Assembly (NCBI GenBank): GCA_011799875.1
Contig: CM022302.1
Coordinates: 375,552,775-375,616,774, forward strand
Length of the DNA stretch: 64,000 bases
Origin: Thinopyrum elongatum
Taxonomy: Eukaryota; Streptophyta; Magnoliopsida; Poales; Poaceae
Reading direction: 5' to 3'
Part shown: positions 22,001-31,600 of the stretch, in pieces
How the letters are laid out: every line of letters starts with the position of its first letter
Position numbering within the stretch: position 1 is the stretch's first letter
Translations under genes and position numbers: made by a program
Notes under the pieces: model-generated
Seen by the model: only the letters and a program-made list of their open reading frames with translations
Database searches by the model: none
What the model was told of the DNA's origin: nothing

Positions 22001-23057
22001 TGCGTTAGAGGTCAAGCGGGCACAGCTGGCCGAAGAACGGCAGGCCCTCCTCCTGATGAAGCAAGACATTGAACAAAAACAGGAGGAGACCGCCAAGGAG
22101 TTGTCTGCTCAGGCCGGTGATCTGAACCAGCGGAAAGTGGACCTTGATGCCCACGAAGAGGAACTTGCCGAGCGCAAGAAGAAACTTGCCGAAACCCTCC
22201 AACAGAAAGACGAGGAGGTGGCAAGACTTGTCGCAGAGCGGACCCAGGGGCAGGCACAAAAACACCAGAAGGAAATTGAAGCCTTGGCCCAAGAGTACGC
22301 CAGCAAGTTGGTGGAGGCCACCAACGCTGTCGCTGCTGCAGAAGTGAACAGGAAGGAAACGGAGGAGAAAGTGGCAGGACTAGAGGCCGCCCTCAAGGCA
22401 AACGGTGACAAGCTCTCAACGCTTGAAAGTGAGAGGGCAAAGGTGACCCACACTTTGGCGGAGATGCAAGTTACCATAGCCAAGAAGAACAATCTGCTTG
22501 CCGCCGCCAACGACTCCAGAGCAGACCTGAAGCTGAAGCTGACCACGCTAAAGGAGACGCTCGACACCACCAGAAAGCGCGAAGGGCTTCTAATGACAGA
22601 GTTCCAGAAGGAAAAGGGTCTGCTTCAAGACGCTATTGCAACCCACAAGAAGTTCAGGGATAACGTGGGGATCTTCACAGACAGGCTTGCCAGCGCCGCC
22701 GAGGACATCGACAAGGAGCTGACTGCCCTGAAGGTGCCGGACTTCGGGTACTCCACCGACAAGAACACGCAAACTAGCGTCAAGCTAGCCGAGTTCTTCG
22801 ACGGAGTAGTAGAAGCACTCCAACAGCTCCAAGTCAATCACAAGGCTCAACTGGCCGACGAGTCACGCAGGCTTTGCCGGGGAGTTCTCCGGAGGTTGTT
22901 GGTGAAGATAGCATACAGAAACCCGGGCGTCGACTTCAGCAACATCTTCAAAAGCTTGCCGAAGGGATACGACCCCGCGCCACTAGAGGCCCTTGTCGCG
23001 CCCATCGTGGAGAGGGTGGACCATATCCAGAGAGTCGAAGGCGAGCACCGCAATTAG
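19053..23057 (+). pseudogene. Antisense gene of the Tat element (aORF, Transposase_28-like), four exons, one TAG
   Basis: Predicted exons are 19053-20686, 20770-20924, 21000-21221 and 21319-23057, joined by GTAAGT, GTAAGT and GTAAAC donors and GCAG, GTAG and GCAG acceptors; every join keeps frame (1250 codons in all). Intron 2 is 75 bases with no stop, so it may be retained as 25 codons. Residues about 60-250 of exon 1 (YPFFACYFWCGL, LTPNAVSTMAIFAHLC and following) resemble the Pfam family called putative gypsy-type transposon. The middle is acidic, Ser-rich and Ala-rich. The last exon is a long coiled coil (about 300 residues) ending in a conserved globular tail. One in-frame TAG at 21738-21740 interrupts an otherwise open frame. 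Function is unknown; such genes are known in antisense orientation in Tat-lineage elements. A read-through or neutral TAG cannot be excluded. Confidence 0.85.
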
Positions 23058-23893
23058 AGAGCCCATTCTTCTCCCTCCTTGCCGCCGCTAGACATGTTAA
23101 AGAACAATCTGTTTAAGCCGTGGCAACTTATCTTGTAATATAACCTGCAATATTTTGGAGTTAATGCATGTCATCTCCCTTGAGCAATTTCTTTCTTTGT
23201 GTGTACTTGCCCTACGCTTATAGGGAACTTGCCGGTGCGCGCACCATTGCCGCGAGCACTGGGTGCGGGACTTCAGCAGCCTGCTGGCGGTGCCGCTGCC
23301 GGCAAGCAACCTTGTCGCGCTCAGTGCAGCCACTTAGGTTGTTGAGCGGACTCGAAACAAGGTAAGGGCGCGACCGATTATGCTTAGGTTCCGTCGCGCA
23401 CAGGTTTTCCATACAAAGAGTAGTATCGTTCAAGGAAAATAACCTTGAAAATAAAAAAGAATTTGATTGTTCAAACTTTGGCACTTAGCTTTGTCGCTGA
23501 TCTCTCCGCGGCAAGGTCTTGTCACTGCTTGCCGCTGCCTTCTTCCCGGCAAGGCAAAGTTTCTTTGAACGACGCCTGGTCCATATCATTATCCCATCCC
23601 CCCGGCAAACTTGTGCGCGAGGGAAGCTTCTGTCTCTTTGAGAAAAAGAAAGAAGAGAAAATAAAGATATAGGAGCTTGGCGGCTCGTTAATGCTTACCG
23701 GGGAGGCTGTACTGCACAGTATGTCAGATAATCATGCAAAATAAAAGTAAACATGAAATCGTCAAAAACTGCGAAATACAAAAGCTTTATTTATGCACAG
23801 GGTCTGCGCCTGGCTTTGTACAAAGGATTATATGCAACAGCGGCAAGACTTGTACAAAAGGTGGTTGCCGGGGAAGGGCCCGGCAACCGCGCC
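23058..23893. other. Spacer between the convergent antisense gene and integrase
   Basis: Two transcription units converge here. The stretch is non-coding and again rich in CTTGCCG/CGGCAAG motifs (for example 23224-23310 and 23510-23560). A TTGTAATATAACC-type transcript-end region follows the antisense stop near 23135. No further gene was found. Confidence 0.6.
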
Positions 23894-26800
23894 TTATGGA
23901 AAAAACTTACGAAGATGCTCAATGTTCCAGGAATTGATCACTGGAATGCCATCCTCGGTCTCCAGGCGGACAGCACCGGCCCTGGTGACTCGTTTCACCC
24001 GATAAGGGCCTTCCGACTTCGGCGTCAACTTGTTTGAATTCTTGGCCGACTGAACGCGCCGAAGAACAAGGTCGCCTTCCTCGAGACTTCTGGCATTAAC
24101 TTTGCGGCTATGGTAGCGACGCAAAGCTTGCTGGTAGCGAGCAGCTCTCATAGCAGCCTGAAGACGATCCTCCTCGAGGAGCACAGCGTCATCTTGCCGC
24201 AGTTGCTCTTGCTCAAGCTCATCGTAAGCGAGCACTCGAGGTGACCCGTATACGAGTTCCATGGGGAGAACTGCCTCTGCTCCATAAACTAGAGCAAAAG
24301 GCGTCTGGCCAGTAGCTCGATTTGGCGGCGTCCTGATCGACCAAAGAACCACTGGCAGCTCCTCGATCCAGTTCTTGCCGCACTTGCGCAGCCTGTCGAG
24401 AGTTCTCGTCTTGAGCCCACGCAGCACTTCAGCATTTGCCCTTTCAGCTTGACCGTTGCTTCGCGGGTGAGCAACAGAAGCGAAACAGACCTTGGCGCCA
24501 AGGTCTTCGACATACTGCATGAAGGCGTGGCTCGTGAACTGGGTACCGTTGTCGATGATGATCCTGTTAGGAACACCAAAGCGACAAACAATTCCCTTGA
24601 AGAACTTGATGGCTGATTGTGCTGTCACCTTCCTCACTGCTTCCACTTCCGGCCACTTCGTAAACTTGTCGATGGCCACATACAAGTACTCGAAGCCCCC
24701 GGTGGCACGGGGAAAGGGGCCGAGGATGTCGAGCCCCCAGACCAAAAATGGCCAGGAGAGAGGGATTGTCTGGAGAGCTTGAGCTGGCTGATGAATCTGC
24801 TTGGAATGAAACTGGCACGCTTCACACTTGGTTACTTGTGCAGTTGCATCCTGGAGGGCGGTGGGCCAAAAGAAACCTTGCCGGAAAGCCTTTCCAGCAA
24901 GGGCTCTTGACCCTATGTGGTGACCACATATGCCTCCATGAATCTCCGCCAACAGCTCCTGTCCTTCTTCCCGGGGAATACACTTCAATTTCACACCGTT
25001 TGGTCTTTTTCTGCACAGCATCTCATCGACAAATTGATACATATTGGACCGTCGGGCTACTTTCTCCACTTCTTCCTGCTCTTCGGGAAGTTCTCCTGTC
25101 TGAAGGAAACGGACGATCTGCTGCGCCCACGCTGGAGCCTGTGGCTCGACAACGAGGACTAAAGGCATTTCTTCTGCCGCGGGAACATTAGGCCCTACGG
25201 CAAGAGCTTGTCGCTCTACCAGAGCCGGCCGTTCCCCGACGAGCTTGGCGGGAACAGCCGCTTCAACGACGAGAGCCTGAGGCCCTGCTGGAGCGTGCTG
25301 TCCTTCAACAAGTTCGTTGGGAGCAGTTGCTTCAACGACGGAAGCCCAAGGCCTCGTCGGAGCATCTTGCTCCTCAGCGCTTCGATCAGGAGCGCCTGCT
25401 TCAACGACAAGGACCCGAAGTCTTGTCGGAGCAAGTTGCCCCTTTGCCTCTTGCCTAGGAGCACCCGCTTCAACGACAAGAGCGTGAGGCCTTGTCGGAG
25501 CAAGTTGCCCCTCTGCATCTTTGGCGCTGGCTTTGGCAGCCTTCTTGCCGGCGGCTTCGGGGAGCTCTGCCGGGAAGTAGTCGCCAGAAGCCAACTTCCT
25601 CTTCCTGCCTTGCCCTACTGATGGCGTCACGGATGGCTGAGTTAGTTGGAGCACAAAAGTGCCTGGTTCCACAGGCAATTTGAGTGCGGCGCGCTTTGAC
25701 AAACCATCGGCAATGTCATTCTCAGCACGTGGGACGTGCTCCATTTGTAGGCCGTCAAAGCGTTCCTCCAACTTCCTCACCTCATCTACATAAGCTTCCA
25801 TCAATGGGCATTGGTAGTTCTTGTTCACTTGCCTGACGACAAGCTGCGAATCTCCCCTGACAATAAGCTTCTTAATCCCAAGGTCTGCCGCGATCCTGAG
25901 ACCGGCAAGCAACCCCTCATATTCTGCAGTATTGTTCATCGCCTGTTCCTTGGGAAAGTGCATTTGGACCACGTACTTGAGGTGCTCTTCGGTGGGTGCG
26001 ACAAGCAGTACGCCAGCACCGGCGCCTTGCAGCGAAAAGGCACCATCAAAGTACATGAGCCACTCTTTGCTTGTCTCCTTGCCGGGGAGAGTCATCTCTA
26101 GGATTTCTTCGTCTGGCGTTGGTGTCCATTCTGCGACAAACTCTGCCAAAACTCGGCTCTGTATGGTTGATGTACTCTCAAACTTGAGACCAAAGCTCGA
26201 CAACTCCAACGCCCACTCGACAATCCTGCCTGTCGCTTCTGGATTTTGCAAAATCCTTTTCAGCGGGAAGCGAGTGACGACGGTAACTTCATGTGCTTGA
26301 AAGTAATGGCGCAGCTTTCTCGAGGCCATGAGAAGGACGAAAAGCAGCTTCTGCACACCAGAATACCTTGACCTAGCTCCCTGCAGAAGAGAGCTCACAA
26401 AGTAGACCGGGCGCTGCACCATTTTCTTCTTTTGTATCACTTCGCCTGACTGCGCAGACGAATCCTTGTCGGCAGCAAAACTTGTCGGGGGAGCCCCCAG
26501 CTCGTCGCTGGACGTGCTTGCCGCAGTTACTGCCTCCTCATCCACCTCTCTCTCCGCTACTAGCGCAGCACTAACCACTTGATTGGTTGCTGCTAGATAC
26601 AGCAACAACTTCTCTTGTGGTTTAGGTGCGACAAGTATTGGAGGAGAGGAGAGGTATCTCTTCAAGTCTTGCAGCGTTGCCTCCGCCTCCGGAGTCCATT
26701 TCAATGGACCTGCCTTTTTTAAGATTTTGAAAAATGGCAGGGCGCGCTCAGCTGACTTGGAGATAAACCTACTGAGAGCAGCAACACAGCCGGCAAGTCG

Positions 26801-27583
26801 TCGTACATCCTTGACACGCTTCGGTGCTTCAATTTGCTCAATGGCTTTGATCTTGTCAGGATTGGCTTCAATTCCACGTTGAGACACAAAGAACCCGAGA
26901 AGCTTGCCGGAGGGAACTCCAAACACGCACTTCTCGGGGTTGAGCTTCAGGTTGATTTTGCGCAGATTTACAAAAGTTTCTTCTAGATCTTGAACCAAAG
27001 TAGCCCTGTCCTTGCTTTTGACCACTATATCATCCATATAGGCTTCCACATTTCTGTGCAGCTGAGGCTCAAAAGCAATCTGGACGGCTCTTGCAAATGT
27101 CGAACCAGCATTTTTCAAACCAAATGGCATACGTACGAAACAGTATGTGCCACAGGGTGTGATAAATGCGGTCTTTTCCTCATCTTCCTTAGCCATGAAG
27201 ATTTGATGATACCCTGAATATGCGTCAAGAAATGAAAGCAAATCACATCCTGCCGTGGAGTCAACAATCTGGTCTATGCGGGGCAAAGGAAATGGGTCTT
27301 TGGGGCAAGCTTTATTGACATCAGTGAAATCAATACAAAGCCTCCATTTTCCATTCGCTTTGCGCACGACAACAGGATTGGCCAACCACGTAGGATGGAG
27401 CACTCCTCTGACGAGGCCTGCTGCTTCCAACTTCTTGATTTCTTCCGCAATAAACTCTTGCCGCTCCACAGCTTGCTTTCTGGCTTTCTGCTTGACGGGC
27501 CTCGCGTGGGGGCAAACGGCAAGGTGGTGCTCAATTACTTTCCTGGGAACACCGGGGATGTCGGACGGTTGCCATGCAAACAC
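23894..27583 (-). CDS. Tat-lineage pol: RT, RNase H, second RNase H, integrase
   Basis: An open frame of 1229 codons. The reverse transcriptase carries FPLPRID and the catalytic YMDD near residue 184. A first, degenerate RNase H (about residues 320-480) is followed by an archaeal-type RNase H starting YFDGAFSLQGAGAG, with EYEGLLAGL and RGDSQL carrying the acidic residues and a final ADGLSKRA. An insertion with 23-residue repeats comes next. The integrase has the HHCC finger (GHHIGSRALAG and CEACQFH) and D, D, E residues in WGLDILGPF, IIDNGTQF and QAERAN. The dual RNase H arrangement is diagnostic of the Tat lineage. The frame starts just after a TAG (27623-27625), so the true protein was probably continuous with protease upstream. 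The stop at 23894 looks authentic. Confidence 0.93.
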   Translation of the reverse strand: MFAWQPSDIPGVPRKVIEHHLAVCPHARPVKQKARKQAVERQEFIAEEIKKLEAAGLVRGVLHPTWLANPVVVRKANGKWRLCIDFTDVNKACPKDPFPLPRIDQIVDSTAGCDLLSFLDAYSGYHQIFMAKEDEEKTAFITPCGTYCFVRMPFGLKNAGSTFARAVQIAFEPQLHRNVEAYMDDIVVKSKDRATLVQDLEETFVNLRKINLKLNPEKCVFGVPSGKLLGFFVSQRGIEANPDKIKAIEQIEAPKRVKDVRRLAGCVAALSRFISKSAERALPFFKILKKAGPLKWTPEAEATLQDLKRYLSSPPILVAPKPQEKLLLYLAATNQVVSAALVAEREVDEEAVTAASTSSDELGAPPTSFAADKDSSAQSGEVIQKKKMVQRPVYFVSSLLQGARSRYSGVQKLLFVLLMASRKLRHYFQAHEVTVVTRFPLKRILQNPEATGRIVEWALELSSFGLKFESTSTIQSRVLAEFVAEWTPTPDEEILEMTLPGKETSKEWLMYFDGAFSLQGAGAGVLLVAPTEEHLKYVVQMHFPKEQAMNNTAEYEGLLAGLRIAADLGIKKLIVRGDSQLVVRQVNKNYQCPLMEAYVDEVRKLEERFDGLQMEHVPRAENDIADGLSKRAALKLPVEPGTFVLQLTQPSVTPSVGQGRKRKLASGDYFPAELPEAAGKKAAKASAKDAEGQLAPTRPHALVVEAGAPRQEAKGQLAPTRLRVLVVEAGAPDRSAEEQDAPTRPWASVVEATAPNELVEGQHAPAGPQALVVEAAVPAKLVGERPALVERQALAVGPNVPAAEEMPLVLVVEPQAPAWAQQIVRFLQTGELPEEQEEVEKVARRSNMYQFVDEMLCRKRPNGVKLKCIPREEGQELLAEIHGGICGHHIGSRALAGKAFRQGFFWPTALQDATAQVTKCEACQFHSKQIHQPAQALQTIPLSWPFLVWGLDILGPFPRATGGFEYLYVAIDKFTKWPEVEAVRKVTAQSAIKFFKGIVCRFGVPNRIIIDNGTQFTSHAFMQYVEDLGAKVCFASVAHPRSNGQAERANAEVLRGLKTRTLDRLRKCGKNWIEELPVVLWSIRTPPNRATGQTPFALVYGAEAVLPMELVYGSPRVLAYDELEQEQLRQDDAVLLEEDRLQAAMRAARYQQALRRYHSRKVNARSLEEGDLVLRRVQSAKNSNKLTPKSEGPYRVKRVTRAGAVRLETEDGIPVINSWNIEHLRKFFP
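25190..25535 (-). repeat. 69-bp in-frame tandem repeats inside pol
   Basis: GCTTCAACGAC recurs at 25260, 25329, 25398 and 25467, an exact 69-base period. Each unit encodes 23 residues of the pattern xAPTRPxALVVEAxAPxxxxEGQ; a fifth copy is degenerate. The array lies between the second RNase H and the integrase HHCC finger, so it acts as an Ala/Val/Pro-rich linker of variable length. Confidence 0.92.
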
Positions 27584-27622
27584 GTCGACATTCGCCCGCA
27601 GGAAAGCAACAAGCGCGCTTTC

Positions 27623-27955
27623 CTATTTGTTGTCAAGTGTGGCACTGATGGTGAAGGAACCACCAGTGCCGTCCTCCTTGGCGGGCACCTTCTTTGTCAC
27701 CGGCGGAGCGGCTTTGTTCTTCTTGCACTTGCCGGTGGAGCTCTCTGGTGCGTCCTCGACGGCAGCGCAGCACTCCGAAGAGGTGCGCTTGCCGGAGTGG
27801 GCACAGGAGCTCTTGCCGGACTTCCTCTTGTTCTCCCCCCCCCCCGAGAGCTTCAGCGGCAAGTGCCTTGGCAGCAGTTGCGGCAGCTGCTTCCCGGTAG
27901 ATCTTGTCGGCGCAAATAAGCGCATCCTTCTTGTCACAGGGAACTGTGATAACAC
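27623..27955 (-). other. Frame-switch zone between protease and RT
   Basis: Gag-protease is read in one frame up to a run of 11 G (minus strand; 27835-27845), and RT continues in another. The second frame is open from 27955 across the G-run to a TAG at 27623-27625, and then directly into the RT frame. The sequence between the G-run and the TAG reads like a normal Lys/Ser-rich spacer. Slippage in the G-run plus one nonsense mutation is the simplest reading; a sequencing or assembly error in the homopolymer is also possible. Confidence 0.75.
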
Positions 27956-30497
27956 TTACTGGGCGTGGCATCTTCAACACGTTGTAGGCATAATGAGAGG
28001 CTGCCATGAACTTGGCGAGCGCTGGACGGCCAAGTATCCCATTATAAGGCAATGGAATATCGGCAACATCAAAGGTGACCTTCTCGGTCTGGTAGTTCAG
28101 CTCGCCGCCAAATGTCACTGGCAGCGTGATCTTCCCTTTCGGCTTGCTCCTTCCTGGATTGACTCCTTGGAAAGTACCAGTTTCCTCAAGCTCGCCATCA
28201 GAGATTTGAAGTTTCCGGAGCACAGCGGGCGAAATCAGATTCAAGCCGGCCCCACCGTCAACTAACATCTTCGTGACCTTGAGGTTGCGGATCGTTGGTG
28301 AAACCAACATCGGCAAGCACCCGACCGCCGTTGTGCGGTCAGGGTGGTCCTCAATGTCAAAGACGATAGGCGTGTCGGACCACTTCAGAAGCTTTCTGGC
28401 GTCAACAGATGGTTCCGCCGCATTAATCTCTCGCGCCCACTGTTTAAGTTGGCGGTGAGAAGAATGCAACGAAGCACCACCGTCAACACACAAGACTTCT
28501 GCGGCTTTCTGAAATTCGTGCTCACTGGATTCTTCATCATGTAGATCATCATCATCATCATCTTTGTCGCGGCCACGAGGAGGCCTGTCTCTCTGCTGCT
28601 GCTTGGCCTTGCCGCGACGCCCTCCTCGGGCAGTGCGCTTCTTGCCGGACCCGCAAGCACCTTCTGGGGCCTTCTCCTTGTCGCGCCTCTCATACTCAGC
28701 TTTCTGCTGTTCGACAAGCTGCTCGACTCGTCGGCAGTTCTGGAGATCGTGTCCCTTGGTGCGGTGGATCTTGCAATATTGCTTGTCGGAGCCGTCCTGC
28801 TTGTCGGCAGCCGCCAAGGCCTGACAGTTGGCGCACGCGGCAATCTCCTTGCCGGAGCCCTCGACTTTGGCCTTGTCGGCGCTGCCGTTGCCGCTGGACT
28901 GTTCGACGGCAAGCACAGCTTTGCCCTTTTTCTTCCTGTTGTTCCGCCGCCGGCCCTTCTTTGCCGGGGCGGTACCTTCGCTGTCAGAGCTCCCCCCTGC
29001 GCCAACACCTTCACCGGGAAGTTTCCTTCCCTCTTCAGCACGCGCACACTTGTCGGCGAGAGCATATAGCTGGCCAATGTCTCTGACCTTGGTCATCGCC
29101 ATTTCCTCCCGCATCTTGCGGTTACGCACGTTCTGATGGAACGCGCTAATAACCGCAGCGGGGTGAACATCTGGGATGTTGTACTGTACGCGGCTGAACC
29201 TTTGAATGTATTTGCGCAGGGGCTCTCCTTCCTTCTGGGGGATGAGATGAAGATCACTCTCCTGGCCATGAGGTTGATGACCTCCAGTAAAGGCACCAAC
29301 AAACTGATGGCACAGGTCCGCCCATGAAGAAATGGAGTTCTCCGGCAAGTGCATGAGCCATGAGACGACGTTGCGCTTTAACACGAGCGGGAAGTAGTTA
29401 GCAAGAATCTTGTCGTCTCGTCCCCCGGCAGCTTGCACCGCAATGGTGTAAATGCTGAGGAACTCCGACGGGTGTGTCTTGCCATCATACTTCTCTGGCA
29501 CGTCAGGCTTGAAAGCCTTGCGATTGGGCCATTGGACCTGCCGCAGCTCACGGGTGAACGCTGGACAACTTACCGCGTACGGCAAGTCGCCAGGATCCCC
29601 TGGCGCATGCATGTCAACAGCGGGCCCTGCGCGTCTGTCGGACTGACTATGCGCTTCTCTCCTTCGCTCGATAGTGGTACGAGCGTCTTCTCCTCTGCGT
29701 TCCTGAAGAACGAGGCGCTGGTCACAACGAGCTCGCGGGTCAGACGACGCCGTGGAATCATCACCACGGGCGTCGTTTCGACGTGTCGGCGACCGAGGCC
29801 GTCTGGGTGGGGAGTGTACGGTTGTTGCCCCCTCGCCGTTCTTGTTGGTGACAGCATTGTCACCAGTTCTCTTGTCGGCCGCGCGCACCGGGTCGGCATC
29901 AGCGAAGCTGAGAAGGCTCTGAATGGTTGCCCTCCACTCGTCAAGCTTATCTGCTGGTGGAGGGAAGTTCAGGAGCAGCTGCGCACGCGCCAACGCTTCT
30001 GCTGGTGAGGGAGGTATCGAGTGGCGTGAGGACTGTGGGATGCTTTTACTCCTAACAGTGTTAGAAGGAGCATCTCCATGCCCAGGCGACCGTACCTCGA
30101 CCCCGCCAACGTGTTGTTGCGTATGGTGACCCCGCGCATCTCGAGACCGATGCGCAAGTTCATTATCCAGGGAGCGCCTGGCACCTGGGGCGTCAGGACG
30201 CTGCCTGTCACGGGCTTCTTGCGAAGGCCGCGGCGTCTGAACCGGCGCAGGCGTTCCAGAACGCGCAACACCGTTTCTGGAGCTTGCAGGGCCAGCAGCA
30301 GCGAGCAGCGCTGCGTTCCCAGACCCAGCAGCGCCAAGATTGGCGTTGCTGGCCCGGTTTTGGACAGGTGGAGGTAATAGGAGCTCTCGCTCTCCAGTCC
30401 CCCCAGCAGCCGCAATCACGTCGGCACCCTCCTGCATGGGAGCAGGCAGGTTGGACGTAGACGCACCGATGGCCGAAGTCTTCTTTTTTGGAGCCAT
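27633..30497 (-). CDS. Tat-lineage gag-protease
   Basis: The likely start is ATG at 30497 (MAPKKKTSA), 87 bases inside the LTR border. A long Ala/Pro/Arg-rich N-terminal region is followed by the gag core (from the PNRKAFKPDVPEKYDG stretch through SWADLCHQFVGAF and QRFSRVQYNIP), then a basic Lys/Arg stretch. Next is a Tat-type zinc finger YCKIHRTKGHDLQNC with Cys/His/His/Cys spacing, and an acidic run encoded by GAT repeats near 28550. The protease follows with its active site in LVDGGAGLNLIS near 28255. The last ~70 codons beyond the 11-G run are out of the family frame, so the natural protein probably continued into pol. The frame is otherwise open. Confidence 0.9.
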   Translation of the reverse strand: MAPKKKTSAIGASTSNLPAPMQEGADVIAAAGGTGERELLLPPPVQNRASNANLGAAGSGNAALLAAAGPASSRNGVARSGTPAPVQTPRPSQEARDRQRPDAPGARRSLDNELAHRSRDARGHHTQQHVGGVEVRSPGHGDAPSNTVRSKSIPQSSRHSIPPSPAEALARAQLLLNFPPPADKLDEWRATIQSLLSFADADPVRAADKRTGDNAVTNKNGEGATTVHSPPRRPRSPTRRNDARGDDSTASSDPRARCDQRLVLQERRGEDARTTIERRREAHSQSDRRAGPAVDMHAPGDPGDLPYAVSCPAFTRELRQVQWPNRKAFKPDVPEKYDGKTHPSEFLSIYTIAVQAAGGRDDKILANYFPLVLKRNVVSWLMHLPENSISSWADLCHQFVGAFTGGHQPHGQESDLHLIPQKEGEPLRKYIQRFSRVQYNIPDVHPAAVISAFHQNVRNRKMREEMAMTKVRDIGQLYALADKCARAEEGRKLPGEGVGAGGSSDSEGTAPAKKGRRRNNRKKKGKAVLAVEQSSGNGSADKAKVEGSGKEIAACANCQALAAADKQDGSDKQYCKIHRTKGHDLQNCRRVEQLVEQQKAEYERRDKEKAPEGACGSGKKRTARGGRRGKAKQQQRDRPPRGRDKDDDDDDLHDEESSEHEFQKAAEVLCVDGGASLHSSHRQLKQWAREINAAEPSVDARKLLKWSDTPIVFDIEDHPDRTTAVGCLPMLVSPTIRNLKVTKMLVDGGAGLNLISPAVLRKLQISDGELEETGTFQGVNPGRSKPKGKITLPVTFGGELNYQTEKVTFDVADIPLPYNGILGRPALAKFMAASHYAYNVLKMPRPVSVITVPCDKKDALICADKIYREAAAATAAKALAAEALGGGGEQEEVRQELLCPLRQAHLFGVLRCRRGRTRELHRQVQEEQSRSAGDKEGARQGGRHWWFLHHQCHT

Positions 30498-30561
30498 AAG
30501 GCGGAGGATGGCCCAAAAACTAACGCGCAAATCGCTAGATTAGGTTCACACAACCTCCTTT

Positions 30562-30579
30562 CCCCTACCTGGCGCGCCA
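30562..30579 (-). other. Primer-binding site of the Tat-lineage element
   Basis: Four bases inside the 5' LTR the minus strand reads TGGCGCGCCAGGTAGGGG. It starts TGG, the complement of a tRNA CCA end, as expected of a minus-strand primer site. I do not assign the tRNA. Confidence 0.75.
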
Positions 30580-30583
30580 AAGA

Positions 30584-31595
30584 TGTCGGGGACGAATCCG
30601 CGATCACCTATGGGACCCAGGGAAGGACCCCTTTATGTTCGGCAGGGAGAGACGGTCGCACGAAGAGCAAATCTAGTGAAGAACATGACAGTGCACGAGA
30701 GAGATTTACCCAGGTTCGGGCCGCACGGATGCGTAAAACCCTACTCCTGCTTTTTGGTTTATTATCTGTATGATTGTTCTAGCTCCAGGAGCGCTACAGT
30801 ACAGAGTAGCTGCGTACAATACTGGAGTTCTCCATCTCCCAGTTCCTAACCCCCCCTCCATGTTGCCTATGGGCCTCCTTTTATACGCACCAAGGGGTCA
30901 CCAACAGGTGGCAAACAGTAAAGGTAGAGGTGGAAAGTTGCTACAGTAAGGCCATTATTACCAGGATGACATGTCCTACCTACCACTGACGGCAGGGGAC
31001 AAGGGCATTAAATGCCCATGCCTTAGCTGTCCAGATACATGTACCCGGATGTCTTGGACGTGGGAAAAGCCTATCCCACCTGCTCCTGCACCGCTAGCTA
31101 CATTGTACCGCCGTCTACACAGTGCCCTGCCACACACGCTTGGAAGGACCCAGAGCGCCACGCTGGCAGAGGCACCGGAGCAGCACAGTAGCACAGTGGT
31201 ACAGTAACGCTTGCCGCGGCAAGACCTTGCCGCACCTGACAGCTTGCCACAACCCATAGCTTGCCGCGCAAGGTAACTTGCCGGGGCAAGTACCTTGCCG
31301 CAGCTGCTATCTTGCCGCAGCCAATACCTTGCCGCAGCCAATGACTTGCCGGGGCAAGTACCTTGCCGCGGCAAGTACTCTACTACAGCAAACCTCAGGC
31401 TGGGCCTCAGCTGTCCCTCCCGGCAAGCTCCTCTTGCCGGGGCCTTAACTCTTGCTTTGTATACTTTGTTCTTGAATGGCTTAATAATCTTGAGCTTCTC
31501 TCTGGCTGTCCTCCCGCAAGCCTGGCCGCGGGATGCTACTACTGCCCGTGCACAAGTACGGGGTACTAGGGTACCCCTATTCTAGTACACCGACA
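30584..31595 (-). repeat. 5' LTR of the Tat-lineage element
   Basis: Partner of 17670-18681, same length (1012 bp). It is followed by ATAGA. It drives the gag-pol transcript from the TATA box at 30878-30885. Confidence 0.95.
30878..30885 (-). promoter_or_regulatory. TATA box of the 5' LTR
   Basis: Minus-strand TATAAAAG; transcription start expected about 30 bases on, near 30850. The CTTGCCG cluster (31209-31384) lies upstream in U3. Confidence 0.7.
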
Positions 31596-31600
31596 ATAGA

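Larger units (their letters stand above)
17670..31595 (-). mobile_element. Ty3/gypsy element of the Tat lineage, near-complete, with antisense gene
   Basis: A 13,926-bp element flanked by the 5-base duplication ATAGA (17665-17669 and 31596-31600). Two 1012-bp LTRs begin and end with the same bases. In element orientation (minus strand) the order is 5' LTR, primer-binding site, gag-protease, RT, degenerate RNase H, second RNase H, integrase, a gap, a gene on the opposite strand, polypurine tract, 3' LTR. The second RNase H and the antisense gene point to the Tat lineage (Retand/RIRE2/Grande relatives). By eye the LTRs differ at about 13 positions, so it is young. A frame switch and one TAG split gag-protease from RT. 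Confidence 0.95.

Noticed and set aside
27633..27840. C-terminal 70 codons of the gag-protease frame as a real protein tail
   Set aside because: The other frame over the same bases reads like the family spacer and leads into RT; this tail is most likely out of frame.
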